Assembly: GCA_005808665.1 (NCBI GenBank)
Contig: SYLG01000019.1
Location: 1-62,408 of the forward strand
Source: Planctomycetia bacterium
GTDB lineage: Bacteria; Planctomycetota; Planctomycetia; Gemmatales; Gemmataceae
DNA: 62,408 nucleotides
Direction of reading: 5' to 3'
Positions 46,846-55,758 of this stretch are shown piece after piece. The notes below the pieces were generated by a model that did no database searches, was not told the origin of the DNA, and saw only the letters and a program-made list of their open reading frames with translations. Positions within the stretch are counted from its first letter, which is position 1. Every line of letters begins with the position of its first letter. The position numbers and the translations under genes are program-made.

Positions 46846-47391
46846 ATGGAAAATGGTTTTGCGGAAGGGCACTGGGCCTTTTATGGGTTGGCATTGGCAA
46901 TTGGGCTTATTGTCTCTGGCTGGTTAACGCACCGGAGAAAGCCAAAATGGATTGGATTTTTACTATCGGCAATTCTGTTTGGGTTGGTTTTTGGTTTTTC
47001 GTATTATTTGGAATCCCCCAAAGAGCAAATGACGAAAGTAATTCAATTCATGGCAAAAGCCGCTACCAATGGGAATTTTACCCAATTCCAGGAGGGCCTT
47101 TCCCCCCAATTTCAGCATCCAAGTCTAGGGTCAGGCCAAAATTTGGTGGCGTACCTCAAACATTGGAGGGAAAGAATCACCCAAACCCGAGTCGTTGTTT
47201 GGGATTTTATTTTGACCAAAGACAGCCAAGCCAGTCATTTGAATTTTATGTTAAAGGCTGAGTCGCAAATGGAACGCCCGTATTTAGTCCGGGTTAGGGC
47301 TACCATGGAAAAAAAAGGTAACCTATGGGTCATGAAAGGATTCAAACTATTTAATCCCATCAATGAAAGGGAGGAAATCACTCTTCCTTAA
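46846..47391 (+). CDS. Small membrane protein with a possible NTF2/lipocalin-like periplasmic domain
   Basis: 181 aa. Two transmembrane helices at about 10-27 (WAFYGLALAIGLIVSGWL) and 36-54 (GFLLSAILFGLVFGFSYYL) are separated by a short Arg/Lys loop. A soluble domain of about 125 residues follows with helix then beta strands (MTKVIQFMAKAATNGNFTQFQEGLSPQF, TRVVVWDFILTKDSQASHLNF). That order recalls NTF2-like (SnoaL/DUF4440) proteins. Unknown function; AGGG and GAAGG lie ahead of the ATG. It ends 15 nt from a leftward mini-lipoprotein gene. Confidence 0.7.
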   Translation: MENGFAEGHWAFYGLALAIGLIVSGWLTHRRKPKWIGFLLSAILFGLVFGFSYYLESPKEQMTKVIQFMAKAATNGNFTQFQEGLSPQFQHPSLGSGQNLVAYLKHWRERITQTRVVVWDFILTKDSQASHLNFMLKAESQMERPYLVRVRATMEKKGNLWVMKGFKLFNPINEREEITLP

Positions 47392-47405
47392 CGGAATTAC
47401 CACAG

Positions 47406-47597
47406 TTACTGCCTTGAGCAAGGATCGCATCCAACAATTTCAACAGAACTTCCCATGGACATTTTGGTTATTTCACAACTCGGGGAGGTAGGTAACATTC
47501 CATATTTACACATTAGTCGAGCTTGGCGGCGACAAGCGCACCCTTCCAAAGCCAATAGGGTGATGATTGCCATTGCAAACCACAAAACGCGACTCAT
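47406..47597 (-). CDS. Cysteine-rich mini-lipoprotein
   Basis: 63 aa from ATG 47597, preceded by GGGGGA (6-nt spacer). Leader MSRVLWFAMAIITLLALEGC is a lipobox (LEGC). The mature part (about 43 aa) has six cysteines counting the lipid Cys, with C-x-C at the start and C-x2-C near the end (GCDPC). No family recognised. The longer frame begins at 47633. It pairs on the same strand with a second mini-lipoprotein further right. Confidence 0.65.
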   Translation of the reverse strand: MSRVLWFAMAIITLLALEGCACRRQARLMCKYGMLPTSPSCEITKMSMGSSVEIVGCDPCSRQ

Positions 47598-47779
47598 GAT
47601 GCATCCCCCAGATTGGATTGGACAAAGACCCAATCCAATTGAAGCATGTCTCCTCGTTACCGGGATTGCAAATTCCTCGATGAATTTTTTTCAATAAACA
47701 GGCAACCAGTCCAAAAATATGCCGGATACAAGGGTATTGCGGGCAGTCAGGCCCTTTATGTCCAACCCTTGGAGTTTGC

Positions 47780-48004
47780 TCAAGGGCAAGGGTTGGAAAA
47801 GGCAGGCGGGCATACTGGACTGGATTGCATGGGCATACAAACGGGCATCATTCCCGGAGGACATTGCTGGGCCTGATGCGCATTAGGCTGCTGTTGTGTA
47901 TTTGTGGGATGATTTCTATGAAACAATCCACCATTTCTGCAACCTGTTGCGGATCCCGTCAGTGCAAGTATTCCCGCAAATAGCATAAACTTTTTCGTAT
48001 TCAT
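47780..48004 (-). CDS. Cysteine/proline-rich mini-lipoprotein
   Basis: 74 aa from ATG 48004; GGGAG lies 7 nt upstream. Leader MNTKKFMLFAGILALTGSAT is followed by GC, a good lipobox. The mature tail is Asn/Gln/His-rich (NHPTNTQQQPNAHQAQQ), then four cysteines spaced by Pro/Met: CPPGMMPVCMPMQSSPVCPPAFSNPC. The CPP/MP repeats could bind a soft metal such as copper; this is only suggestive. It lies downstream of ftsH on the same strand, 266 bp away. I recognise no family. Confidence 0.65.
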   Translation of the reverse strand: MNTKKFMLFAGILALTGSATGCRNGGLFHRNHPTNTQQQPNAHQAQQCPPGMMPVCMPMQSSPVCPPAFSNPCP

Positions 48005-48270
48005 TACCATTCTCCCAGTTCAACCTCATGTTGATTAGAAAATCCATCCATCCTGGGGATTTCCGTAGCAATTCAGTAACGGAAACCAGTAGAGTCGAAA
48101 TTAATGTTTCATGCAAATCAATTCTTGAAAGATCTTGAGGGTTCTGGGACATGGATGCAGATTGTAAGGGTAATGCGCAAGAGGCCGTCAGAAAGTCATC
48201 CCCTTGGTCCTTTTTAAAACCGGGTAATGGAATTTTAAAAGCGGACCGAACCCTTTATGCGGTAAATTCG

Positions 48271-50316
48271 TTAAATCGGTGATTCCGTCGCACTGCCTGC
48301 CGGCTCGGAATTTTTCTCATCGATTGGTTTATTTTCTGGATCTGGAACTTTTTGAACAGGAAGTATGGCAGTAGCTAATCCAGCATGAAATAGGAGGGTT
48401 TCCATTTCCTCCCCACTCAATTCTTCCTTAAGTAAAAGTTCATCCACCAGGACTTCCAAAAATTTCACATTTTCCTTAAGCAGTTCAAATGCTTTCTCGT
48501 CCGCTTCAAGAAGTATCCGCTTAATTTCCTCGTCAATCAAATTTGCCATGCCCTCGGAGTAATCCCTGGCCTCTGAAAGTTCCCTACCCAAAAAAACATG
48601 CTCTTCACCCATTTTGAAGGCCATTGGACCAATACGGGGACTCATACCCCAATGGGCAACCATTTGACGGGCTATACTTGTTCCCCGTTTGATATCCGAT
48701 TCTGCCCCGGAATAAGACTGCCCGTATATGACCCTATCCGCAGCACGACCCCCCAATAATCTAATGAGGTATCGTTTAAAATAATCCTCACCGTGATGGT
48801 GCTTATCCTCGTCAGGGGCCGTCCAGGTTACCCCAAGGGCTTGTCCTCTTGGAATAATCGAAACTTTTTGCGGCCTTTCCGAACCGGGCATCAACCATGT
48901 TACCAACGCATGGCCGGCTTCGTGATAGGCGGTGCGACGCTTATCCTCAGTCGTAAGGATTTCTTCTCTTTTGGGCCCAATCAAAACACGATCTATGGCA
49001 ACCTCAAAATCTGCCCGGCCAATTTTTGTTTTGTTTAAACGGGTAGCCACAATTGCGGCTTCGTTGGCCAAATTTTTCAGATCGGCCCCGGTCATTCCAA
49101 TAAGGAGCCGTGCCAAAACTTCCAGGTTGACATCATCGGCCAAGGGTTTGGTTCGAGTATGTACCTTAAGGATTTCAACCCGTCCCTTTACAGTGGGTCG
49201 ATCCACGGTGACATGCCGATCAAACCGACCTGGCCGCAAAAGGGCAGAATCCAGGACATCCGGGCGATTTGTGGCCGCAACAACGATAACCGTTTCAGAA
49301 GGTTGAAACCCATCCATTTCGCTCAGAATCTGATTAAGGGTCTGTTCGCGTTCATCGGATCCACCACCCAGTCCTGCACCTCGCATCCGTCCAACCGCGT
49401 CAATTTCATCAATAAAAAGGATACATGGTGCATTTTCTTTGGCGGTTTTGAACATATCCCGAACGCGACTTGCCCCCACCCCAACAAACATTTGAATGAA
49501 TTCTGACCCATTGATACTGAAAAAGGGAACTCCCGCTTCCCCTGCAACCGCTTTTGCCAAAAGCGTTTTTCCGGTTCCGGGAGGGCCAACCAGCAAAACC
49601 CCTTTGGGAATCATTGCCCCCAAGGCCTGAAATTTCTCTGGGGATTTCAAAAACTCGACAATTTCTGTAAGTTCTGCTTTGGCATTTTCTGTTCCGGCAA
49701 CATCCTCAAAAGTAATCCGGGATTTATTTTTTTCGTATCGTTTTGCCGGACTTTTGATGTAATTGGACAAAAATCCGCCCCCCATGGGGTCGCGAAATTT
49801 GGGGAGAATGAGGAAAAAGAAGACCAAAAACAAAAGGATGGGAAGGAAAAACATCAACAGGGTTCCCAACCCGGCATAGGGATCCTCCTGTTGTTCCCAA
49901 TCCACTTTGCCCGACTGAACCAGGGAATTCAATCGATCAATGGTTTTGGTGTCTTCAATACGCGCTCGGGTAACAAGGAAGGTATTTTTTTTGCTTAGTA
50001 GGGTTTTGAGCTCGACATCTTCCAAGGGAGCCCCTTCGACAAGATCAATGCGAATCCTGTCGACACCCACAAAAATGATTTTTTTAATATTCAGGCTATC
50101 CTTGGGATGGAATAGCAACCTGACAAAGGATCCATAATGGATAGGATTTGATGCGGAATATTGGCTTGAAACCAATAGGAGTCCCAAAACCATGGTGATC
50201 AAAATTAGCCAACCCCAGTTTCCCCCAGATGCGTTGTTGGCTGCCGCTTTTGCGGATTTTTTTTTGGCAGGTTTAATGGGGGGAGGTGTGGCCGGGTTTT
50301 TTGGGGATTGGGCCAT
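48271..50316 (-). CDS. ftsH: ATP-dependent zinc metalloprotease FtsH
   Basis: 681 aa from ATG 50316. A Lys/Ala/Pro-rich cytoplasmic N-tail (about 1-30) precedes one TM helix, a periplasmic domain and a second TM (about 155-170). AAA domain: Walker A GPPGTGKT (about 244-251), Walker [34 protein letters not shown]. Protease site HEAGH (465-469). FtsH is a membrane-anchored hexamer that degrades membrane and regulatory proteins. The C-terminal tail is acidic. TTG 50331 is the longer option. The N-terminal Lys/Ala stretch is longer than usual. Confidence 0.97.
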   Translation of the reverse strand: MAQSPKNPATPPPIKPAKKKSAKAAANNASGGNWGWLILITMVLGLLLVSSQYSASNPIHYGSFVRLLFHPKDSLNIKKIIFVGVDRIRIDLVEGAPLEDVELKTLLSKKNTFLVTRARIEDTKTIDRLNSLVQSGKVDWEQQEDPYAGLGTLLMFFLPILLFLVFFFLILPKFRDPMGGGFLSNYIKSPAKRYEKNKSRITFEDVAGTENAKAELTEIVEFLKSPEKFQALGAMIPKGVLLVGPPGTGKTLLAKAVAGEAGVPFFSINGSEFIQMFVGVGASRVRDMFKTAKENAPCILFIDEIDAVGRMRGAGLGGGSDEREQTLNQILSEMDGFQPSETVIVVAATNRPDVLDSALLRPGRFDRHVTVDRPTVKGRVEILKVHTRTKPLADDVNLEVLARLLIGMTGADLKNLANEAAIVATRLNKTKIGRADFEVAIDRVLIGPKREEILTTEDKRRTAYHEAGHALVTWLMPGSERPQKVSIIPRGQALGVTWTAPDEDKHHHGEDYFKRYLIRLLGGRAADRVIYGQSYSGAESDIKRGTSIARQMVAHWGMSPRIGPMAFKMGEEHVFLGRELSEARDYSEGMANLIDEEIKRILLEADEKAFELLKENVKFLEVLVDELLLKEELSGEEMETLLFHAGLATAILPVQKVPDPENKPIDEKNSEPAGSATESPI

Positions 50317-50447
50317 AATATGGGATTCCAATAAAAAGTTATGGCCACCCGGGCTCCTACCCTGATGGCCTTTCCTTGAATTTTAGGTTTATGGCAAGAA
50401 AATGCCATGGCCAGTTTATCCAATTGGCCAACCCTGGGAGGTGGCGT

Positions 50448-53400
50448 TTATTCCTGGTTGGAAGGGGAAGCCGTTTCCGGTTCAGCATCTTGCTTGGGTA
50501 CACTTAAAAACGCTGCCAATTCCGCAAAAGTCCCCATATTTTTTCCCGTTTTTAGAGTTTCAAGATTTACATTTTGTCCCTTAACCGGTTCTTTTTTTGC
50601 TTTGGGAACCATTTGGCCCTGATTGGTTTTATCCGACTCCGGTCCAACCGGGTTGACTTCAAGATTGGGATCCTTTGCCTTGGGTTTTCCTTTTCCCAAT
50701 TGCTGTTTCATCGAGGTTCCCCGGGGAGGCAAATCAGCCAATCCTCGCGGAAGGGATTTGACTGGTCCTCGTTGGTCGCGTGGCGGCGCTTGCCCAGGTC
50801 CCCTTCCCCTGGGTGGACCCCGGTCAGGACCCCGGTTGGTTCCCATGGGCCGATTTCCCGGTTCCGAATGGCCACCTTCTCGCCTTGGCGGCCTCGATCC
50901 CTGGTCTTGACGATCCCGAGGGCCCTCTTGGCGGGGTCCATCTGACCTATGACCTCCAGGCCGCCTACCCCTACCCTGCCCTGCCCCTTGTGAACCATGA
51001 GGATCCCTATTCCCCCCTGGTCGGATCATGGTTAGGGAAACCCTTCCTTTTTCCTTGTCTAGCCCGCGTATCCAAACCCGAACCACTTCCCCCACATGGA
51101 GCATTTCGTGGGGGCTGCGAACAAATCGGTTTGCCATTTCGCTTATATGAACCAATCCACCGTCCTTTAAACCAACATCAACAAAGCAACCAAAATCAAC
51201 CACATTAAGGACCGTGCCCCGAACCTCCTGACCGACCTCAAGGGATTCCATGGAAAGCACGCCGTGACGAAGGAGCGGTGGCGTAAAATTCTGGCGAACA
51301 TCATCGCCCCCATGAATTAGTTCACCTAAAACCTGTCGAACCGTGGCATTATTTACACCGGGCATCGAAGAGGGTGCTTTGGCCTCAATCCCAGGGCCCT
51401 CAACCTCGATTTTCATTCGCAAGGCTTGGTGGGCGGAAACCGACCTTAATGCATTGGAGTCAGTCTGAAGTTCGCCAAGAATCCATTCTGCCAGTGGATA
51501 TTTCTCAGGGTGGATCCAAGTCGAATCCAACGGGTTGTCACCATCCGCAATCCGAAGAAACCCAACCGCCTGAAGGTATCTGTCCTCCGTCATGCCTGGG
51601 ACAAGGCGAAGTTGCTGGCGATTAGTAAACCGTCCAATGTTTTTTCGATATTCGACCAAGTCCCGAGCCACCGCCGAATTCAAACTAGGAATATACCTAA
51701 GTGCGGCCACCGAGGCTTTATTGGGGTCAAGACCCACTTGGGCAACCGAAGATTCCAAAACTCCCTCCAAAGCATCCCGAAGGTTTTTCCCCTGGGCTTC
51801 GGTGGCATGAATTCCACTCACCAAATACTGGGGATCAACTTTTACCATTTCGGCAAGGCTATCAACAAACCTCCTGCCAATGTTGATGGCAGCCCTTAAT
51901 GGTGCATCATGATTGGGTAATTCCTCCCGGCCTAGTGTGCTTCCACCGTATGCGGCAGCACCAACCTCCGCAATGGTTGTGAAAGCCAAAGAGGCAAGAG
52001 CTGGGGGCAAGTGATCCAAAGAGGGACATTGGAATGGGGTAGTTTTCCGGTCCTTTCGGGTACCATGTTTTTGCGGTTTGGTGCTGGCTACAAAAGTAAC
52101 ACCTTCAACAGGCTTTTCATCCTGAGGAGGCGAATCAATTGGTTCCGGATTACCGACCGCAGTCTGGTGATCAGTAAGTTCATTAATGGTGATGACTTGG
52201 TCAGGGCTGGATGGGACCTCTGTTGCCGGTTCTTCAGGGGCAGTCGTTTTTTCAATGCTATCCTGAATTTGGGACTCATGAGGGGTTTCGACTAGGGGGA
52301 CCTCGGCATAAACAGACGATCCCGCCTCATTTTCTGTCGGTGTTTGTTCAACCCTAGTTGAATCCGCATTATCCCCATTGACTTCCAGGGCGGGTTCTGG
52401 TGGTTTGATTTTTCCCTGACGCCTATCCTCCAATTCTTGAAGGAGTTCGGCAACAACCGTTTCAACATGACGAAAGCCGGCTCCGTTGCCAATAACCACC
52501 ACTTCGATTTGGTGTCGCCTGATCCACTCCTCGAGTTTATGTTTTGGTTCTGCTTTGCGCGATTGGGGTGGATGAGCATTAAACAATCCTTCCTCAACCA
52601 AGTCGCCATTTTCATCCAGGATGGCAACCTTGCATCCCCCCCGACCAGAAGGGTCAATTGCCAAAAGTCTAAGGCCTGGGGAGGGAGGAGTCATTAACCT
52701 CAACCGAAGGGTTCGACAACAAATGCCATTGGCATAATCATCAGACCTGGCACCTAACTCCCGGCGAGTTTCCCTTTCCAGGGAGGGCCCCATAAACTCG
52801 TGGATTACCCGTTCCGCTATCCTTTCCAAAAAAGATCGATGGGGATGTTTCGACATAATTTCCGGCGAGGGCAGACCCAATTTAAACTTGGGTGAAGAAA
52901 GTTTGGAGTACGGATCCTCCTCAAAGATAGGGTTTGGGACTACCGTTGGATTATCGGTAATCTCAGGGATTGCAGAAGAACCGGATTCGTGTTCGACCTC
53001 ACCTTTAGATACTTCTGTCAGATGATCCGGTAAGGCAACCGGGAGTATTTCCGCTGGAATGATTGGGATGTTGTTGTCATTTTCTGAATCTCCAAGGGTT
53101 TCTATGGATGGAGAATCAACGGGAACTTCCTTCGTTTCGCAAAGACCCGTTTCAAGATTACCATTAGGTTCAATTTCTTGATTTGGTTCCCCACCCATGT
53201 TTATCGCGGGCAAAATTTCCGGGGATATTTCTTTGGGTTTCGGAGCAGGAAGGGGTTTCCAATTGCTTAGAAAATCAGCAAACCCTGTACTTTGACCCGA
53301 CTCTGGTAAAGGCAAACGGTCCAAAACTAACCTGGTGGCGGCCGGACGATTCCAATCAATCAATACCTCAAGGGCGTTTGATTTTTCCCCTCTCCTAATG

Positions 53401-54128
53401 GTGAAAATTTTGTGGGCGGCTACCTGACGGAGTGGTTCTGAAAAACGAAAAAACTCCCGGTAGTCTTGAGCATTGGCATCACTGGTCCGGGAGTTTTTTG
53501 CTGTTTTCAAATAGCCTGATTCATTGAGGACGATCCGAACCGTCGCCCTCAAGTCCGCCAAGTCGGCAAGCATTTCCGCCAAAATAGCCGAAACCCCATC
53601 GAGGATTCGATCCGTGTTTTCCAATCCCCTTACGGGGTCAATAAGAAGGGTGGCAGTTTCAAGGAGATTGCCCACAGAGGGATCGCCACTCCATACAGCC
53701 TCAGCCAAAACCCCAAGAATTTTGTCTTTAACCTGGGAGGATGCAACCCGTCGTTTGGGTTTGAAGGGAAGGAAAAGGTCTTCAAGTCGCCTCATGGAAT
53801 CGGCGGCAAAAAGGTTGAGTCTCAGTTCTTCGGTTAAATATCCTTGGGTTTCTATGGCCCTCAATATGGTATTTCGGCGATCAGAGAGCATTCGTCCCTG
53901 TTTCATTTTGGACACAATGGCTCGCATTGCCGGTTCGGCCAATCCCCCTGAAACCTCACTTCGGTAGCGGGCCAGGAAAACGGGGTTCCACCCGGCGTTT
54001 AGTTGGGATACCGCTGCATCCACTTGGGCTTTGCGCAATTGCAGATCTTGGGCAATCCGGGCGTGGTCCAATGGATTTCGAATGGAATCAGGTTGGTTTT
54101 CGGGGGTTAAATCATTTGCTAAGGTCAT
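50448..54128 (-). CDS. tex: Tex-family RNA-binding protein with large acidic insertions
   Basis: 1226 aa, against about 770 for E. coli Tex. N-terminal Tex helices (about 15-290: NPVFLARYRSEVSGGLAEPAMRAI, FLPFKPKRR) are followed by an acidic, Pro/Glu-rich insert (about 305-430). The YqgF/RuvC-like domain is about 480-570 (LLAIDPSGRGGCKVAILDENGDL). A second acidic insert (about 570-700) precedes the helix-hairpin-helix part (SVAALRYIPSLNSAVARDLVEYR; GDNPLDSTWIHPEKYPLAEWIL). An S1 domain follows (about 960-1035) and a long Arg/Gly/Pro-rich tail (about 1040-1226). Tex acts on RNA and transcription. ATG 54128 is used; TTG 54155 is the longer option. Confidence 0.93.
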   Translation of the reverse strand: MTLANDLTPENQPDSIRNPLDHARIAQDLQLRKAQVDAAVSQLNAGWNPVFLARYRSEVSGGLAEPAMRAIVSKMKQGRMLSDRRNTILRAIETQGYLTEELRLNLFAADSMRRLEDLFLPFKPKRRVASSQVKDKILGVLAEAVWSGDPSVGNLLETATLLIDPVRGLENTDRILDGVSAILAEMLADLADLRATVRIVLNESGYLKTAKNSRTSDANAQDYREFFRFSEPLRQVAAHKIFTIRRGEKSNALEVLIDWNRPAATRLVLDRLPLPESGQSTGFADFLSNWKPLPAPKPKEISPEILPAINMGGEPNQEIEPNGNLETGLCETKEVPVDSPSIETLGDSENDNNIPIIPAEILPVALPDHLTEVSKGEVEHESGSSAIPEITDNPTVVPNPIFEEDPYSKLSSPKFKLGLPSPEIMSKHPHRSFLERIAERVIHEFMGPSLERETRRELGARSDDYANGICCRTLRLRLMTPPSPGLRLLAIDPSGRGGCKVAILDENGDLVEEGLFNAHPPQSRKAEPKHKLEEWIRRHQIEVVVIGNGAGFRHVETVVAELLQELEDRRQGKIKPPEPALEVNGDNADSTRVEQTPTENEAGSSVYAEVPLVETPHESQIQDSIEKTTAPEEPATEVPSSPDQVITINELTDHQTAVGNPEPIDSPPQDEKPVEGVTFVASTKPQKHGTRKDRKTTPFQCPSLDHLPPALASLAFTTIAEVGAAAYGGSTLGREELPNHDAPLRAAINIGRRFVDSLAEMVKVDPQYLVSGIHATEAQGKNLRDALEGVLESSVAQVGLDPNKASVAALRYIPSLNSAVARDLVEYRKNIGRFTNRQQLRLVPGMTEDRYLQAVGFLRIADGDNPLDSTWIHPEKYPLAEWILGELQTDSNALRSVSAHQALRMKIEVEGPGIEAKAPSSMPGVNNATVRQVLGELIHGGDDVRQNFTPPLLRHGVLSMESLEVGQEVRGTVLNVVDFGCFVDVGLKDGGLVHISEMANRFVRSPHEMLHVGEVVRVWIRGLDKEKGRVSLTMIRPGGNRDPHGSQGAGQGRGRRPGGHRSDGPRQEGPRDRQDQGSRPPRREGGHSEPGNRPMGTNRGPDRGPPRGRGPGQAPPRDQRGPVKSLPRGLADLPPRGTSMKQQLGKGKPKAKDPNLEVNPVGPESDKTNQGQMVPKAKKEPVKGQNVNLETLKTGKNMGTFAELAAFLSVPKQDAEPETASPSNQE

Positions 54129-54145
54129 GGATTTTAATTCCTGCT

Positions 54146-54164
54146 GATTTTCCAAAGGAAAATC
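54146..54164. repeat. Perfect inverted repeat in the tex leader
   Basis: GATTTTCC-AAA-GGAAAATC: 8-bp arms and a 3-nt loop, 18-36 nt upstream of tex ATG 54128. On the mRNA it would form a hairpin upstream of AGGA. As DNA it is a dyad that could be an operator. The alternative TTG start of tex lies inside it. Confidence 0.45.
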
Positions 54165-54423
54165 CGTTGTGAGGGAGGTCCTTTAAGGCTCTCCTAAAGG
54201 GGACGGTCAAGGGGAGGCATTTTCCCAGATTGGTCCCAAAATCAGTGACGGGGTTTCGTGTAAGAGTATTAAGGTCCGAAAGATTTTGACGCTCCAGGGA
54301 GAGGTTGGCCCTCCAAACAAGCGGCAATTTCATAGCCCTTAATGCACCCAACATCGTTTAGTCTAAGTTTTTTCTAAATAAGAGGGAGGAAGTCGTCAAG
54401 AAAGATCCAAAGTGGTTTGATGG
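54165..54423. other. Intergenic region between tex and the DinB gene
   Basis: Part of 354 bp between the divergent starts (with the tex inverted repeat and the terminator-like hairpin on either side). I see no gene; the frames present lack Shine-Dalgarno sequences and family resemblance. The purine-rich AGAGGGAGGAAG at about 54381-54392 is not followed by a start codon in range. The tex promoter must be in here. Confidence 0.45.
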
Positions 54424-54446
54424 GTAAAAAAAGGGCACCTGCCCTT
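54424..54446 (-). terminator. Weak leftward terminator-like hairpin upstream of dinB
   Basis: Read on the minus strand: AAGGGC, loop AGGT, GCCCTT, then a run of T. It would stop leftward transcripts coming antisense through dinB from the lipid-kinase gene before they enter tex. The last two pairs share bases with the -35 box of the dinB promoter (54445-54450). The stem is only 6 bp. Confidence 0.3.
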
Positions 54447-54473
54447 GACTATACATCTGTTACCATGTATACA
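54445..54473 (+). promoter_or_regulatory. dinB promoter, predicted leaderless
   Basis: TTGACT (54445-54450), a 17-bp spacer and TATACA (54468-54473) are close to the sigma-70 consensus. The transcription start would fall at about 54480-54481, only 2-3 nt before ATG 54483, so the mRNA is predicted to be leaderless. There is no Shine-Dalgarno upstream of the ATG, in agreement. The palindrome ATGTATACAT (54465-54474) overlaps the -10 box. Confidence 0.6.
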
Positions 54474-54474
54474 T

Positions 54475-54490
54475 ATGTTCATATGAACAT
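54475..54490. promoter_or_regulatory. Candidate LexA (SOS) operator over the dinB start
   Basis: ATGTTCATATGAACAT is a perfect 16-bp palindrome with the core TGTTC-ATAT-GAACA. I recall a LexA motif TGTTC-N4-GAACA reported for Verrucomicrobia, a PVC relative; this matches exactly (from memory, not looked up). Its position over the transcription and translation start of a DinB-type polymerase gene fits SOS repression. Confidence 0.5.
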
Positions 54491-55739
54491 TTTGCACCTG
54501 GACATTGATGCCTTTTTTGCCTCGGTCGAACAGCGTGATGATCCCTCCCTTCGAGGACGACCTGTGGCGGTTGGAACAGGTGTCGTTGCCAGTTGCAGTT
54601 ATGAGGCCAGATGTTTTGGCGTGCGTACGGCAATGCGTCTTTCCGAGGCTCGAAAGCGGTGCCCTGGCCTTCTCATTCTCCCTGGGGATTATCGCCGTTA
54701 TGAACAAGCCGGACGCCATGTTCTGGCCATTTGCAAAGATGTTGTCGAACGGGTTGAAGTTTCTGCCTTGGATGATCTTTACCTTCTTCTGCCGGTTGAA
54801 AAAAACGATGCGATTCGCTTGGGAGAATCCCTGCGGGAACAGATAGGTGAAGAAGTGAAATTAAGTGTTTCCCTTGGAATTGGCATCAATAAATTGGTTG
54901 CTTCGGTTGCCACCCAGGAGGCGAAAAACCGGCGATTGGAGACCTTCGGCGGCAATTTGCGGTCGTGGATGGATCAGAATCGTCCCCTGCCACCCTCACC
55001 GGTGGTTGGGGTAGATCCTGGCCGGGAAAGAGAATATCTCGCCCCTTGGCCCGTGGATATTCTTCCGGGTATTGGTTTTTCCACCCTCCGCAAGCTTGAA
55101 CCCCTTCGCCTTGCCACCGTGGATGATTTGGCCCAAATTCCCCGAGCCCTCCTTTGTGGCCTTTTGGGAAAACAGGGTGACCGGCTTATACGCTTTGCCC
55201 AAGGAATTGACGATCGACCGGTGGAATCCGCCAAAAACCAAACGAGAATTGGAAGGCGTGCCAGTTTTGATCCTCCCGTTTCCAATCGCGAATTTCTCAT
55301 GGCACTTACCAGTCATTTGGTTGATCGAGCCACAAGTTGGTTGAGGTGGAAGGGACACCATACCCGCGGCTTGAAATTATTTATGCGCTATGGTGACCAG
55401 CAGACTGGAGAGGGACATGCCTCTTTACCGCAATGGACGGATGATGAATCGCTTTTACGCAAAACGGCCCAGGATCTCCTCAATCGAAACTATAAACGGA
55501 GGTTACCATTGAGACTTTTGGGGATTGAACTTGGGCCACTCCAATTGGCGGTGGTTGAACCCCTTCTCTTTCCTGATCCACTTGCCTCCCGATTTCGGGA
55601 ACTGGTTGCTTGCAAGGATCATATTCGAGCGCGTTTCGGCTTTACCTCATTGCAAAATGCATCTTCCCTTTTGCTAGACAAAACTTTGGCAAAGGACCGG
55701 GAAAATTATCGTTTTCGAACACCCTGCCTAAGCCGCTGA
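54483..55739 (+). CDS. dinB: Y-family DNA polymerase (DinB/Pol IV-like)
   Basis: 418 aa from ATG 54483. Translesion polymerase of the DinB type. Palm motifs: HLDIDAFFASVEQRDDPSLRG (metal residues D7, and D9), VVASCSYEARCFGVRTAMRLSEARKRCPGLLILPGDYRRY, then SALDDLYLL with D97-D98 at the site of the usual Asp-Glu pair. SVSLGIGINKLVASVATQEAKN, the helix-hairpin-helix LPGIGFSTLRKLEPLRLATVDDL and the little finger follow. Earlier in-frame starts (54420, 54465) lack Shine-Dalgarno sequences and would precede the predicted transcription start. An upstream promoter and palindrome suggest SOS control. Confidence 0.92.
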   Translation: MNILHLDIDAFFASVEQRDDPSLRGRPVAVGTGVVASCSYEARCFGVRTAMRLSEARKRCPGLLILPGDYRRYEQAGRHVLAICKDVVERVEVSALDDLYLLLPVEKNDAIRLGESLREQIGEEVKLSVSLGIGINKLVASVATQEAKNRRLETFGGNLRSWMDQNRPLPPSPVVGVDPGREREYLAPWPVDILPGIGFSTLRKLEPLRLATVDDLAQIPRALLCGLLGKQGDRLIRFAQGIDDRPVESAKNQTRIGRRASFDPPVSNREFLMALTSHLVDRATSWLRWKGHHTRGLKLFMRYGDQQTGEGHASLPQWTDDESLLRKTAQDLLNRNYKRRLPLRLLGIELGPLQLAVVEPLLFPDPLASRFRELVACKDHIRARFGFTSLQNASSLLLDKTLAKDRENYRFRTPCLSR

Positions 55740-55758
55740 ACTGATAGAGGACTGATCT

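Noticed and set aside
47916-48152. 78-codon minus-strand frame overlapping the second mini-lipoprotein
   Set aside because: No ribosome site; overlaps a lipoprotein gene with a good lipobox and Shine-Dalgarno in another frame.
54420-54482. Upstream starts of dinB (54420 and 54465)
   Set aside because: No Shine-Dalgarno; both would lie before the predicted transcription start and add residues foreign to the DinB family.
54396-54719. 107-codon frame antisense to the dinB start
   Set aside because: Overlaps the promoter and coding sequence of a certain gene; no family similarity.
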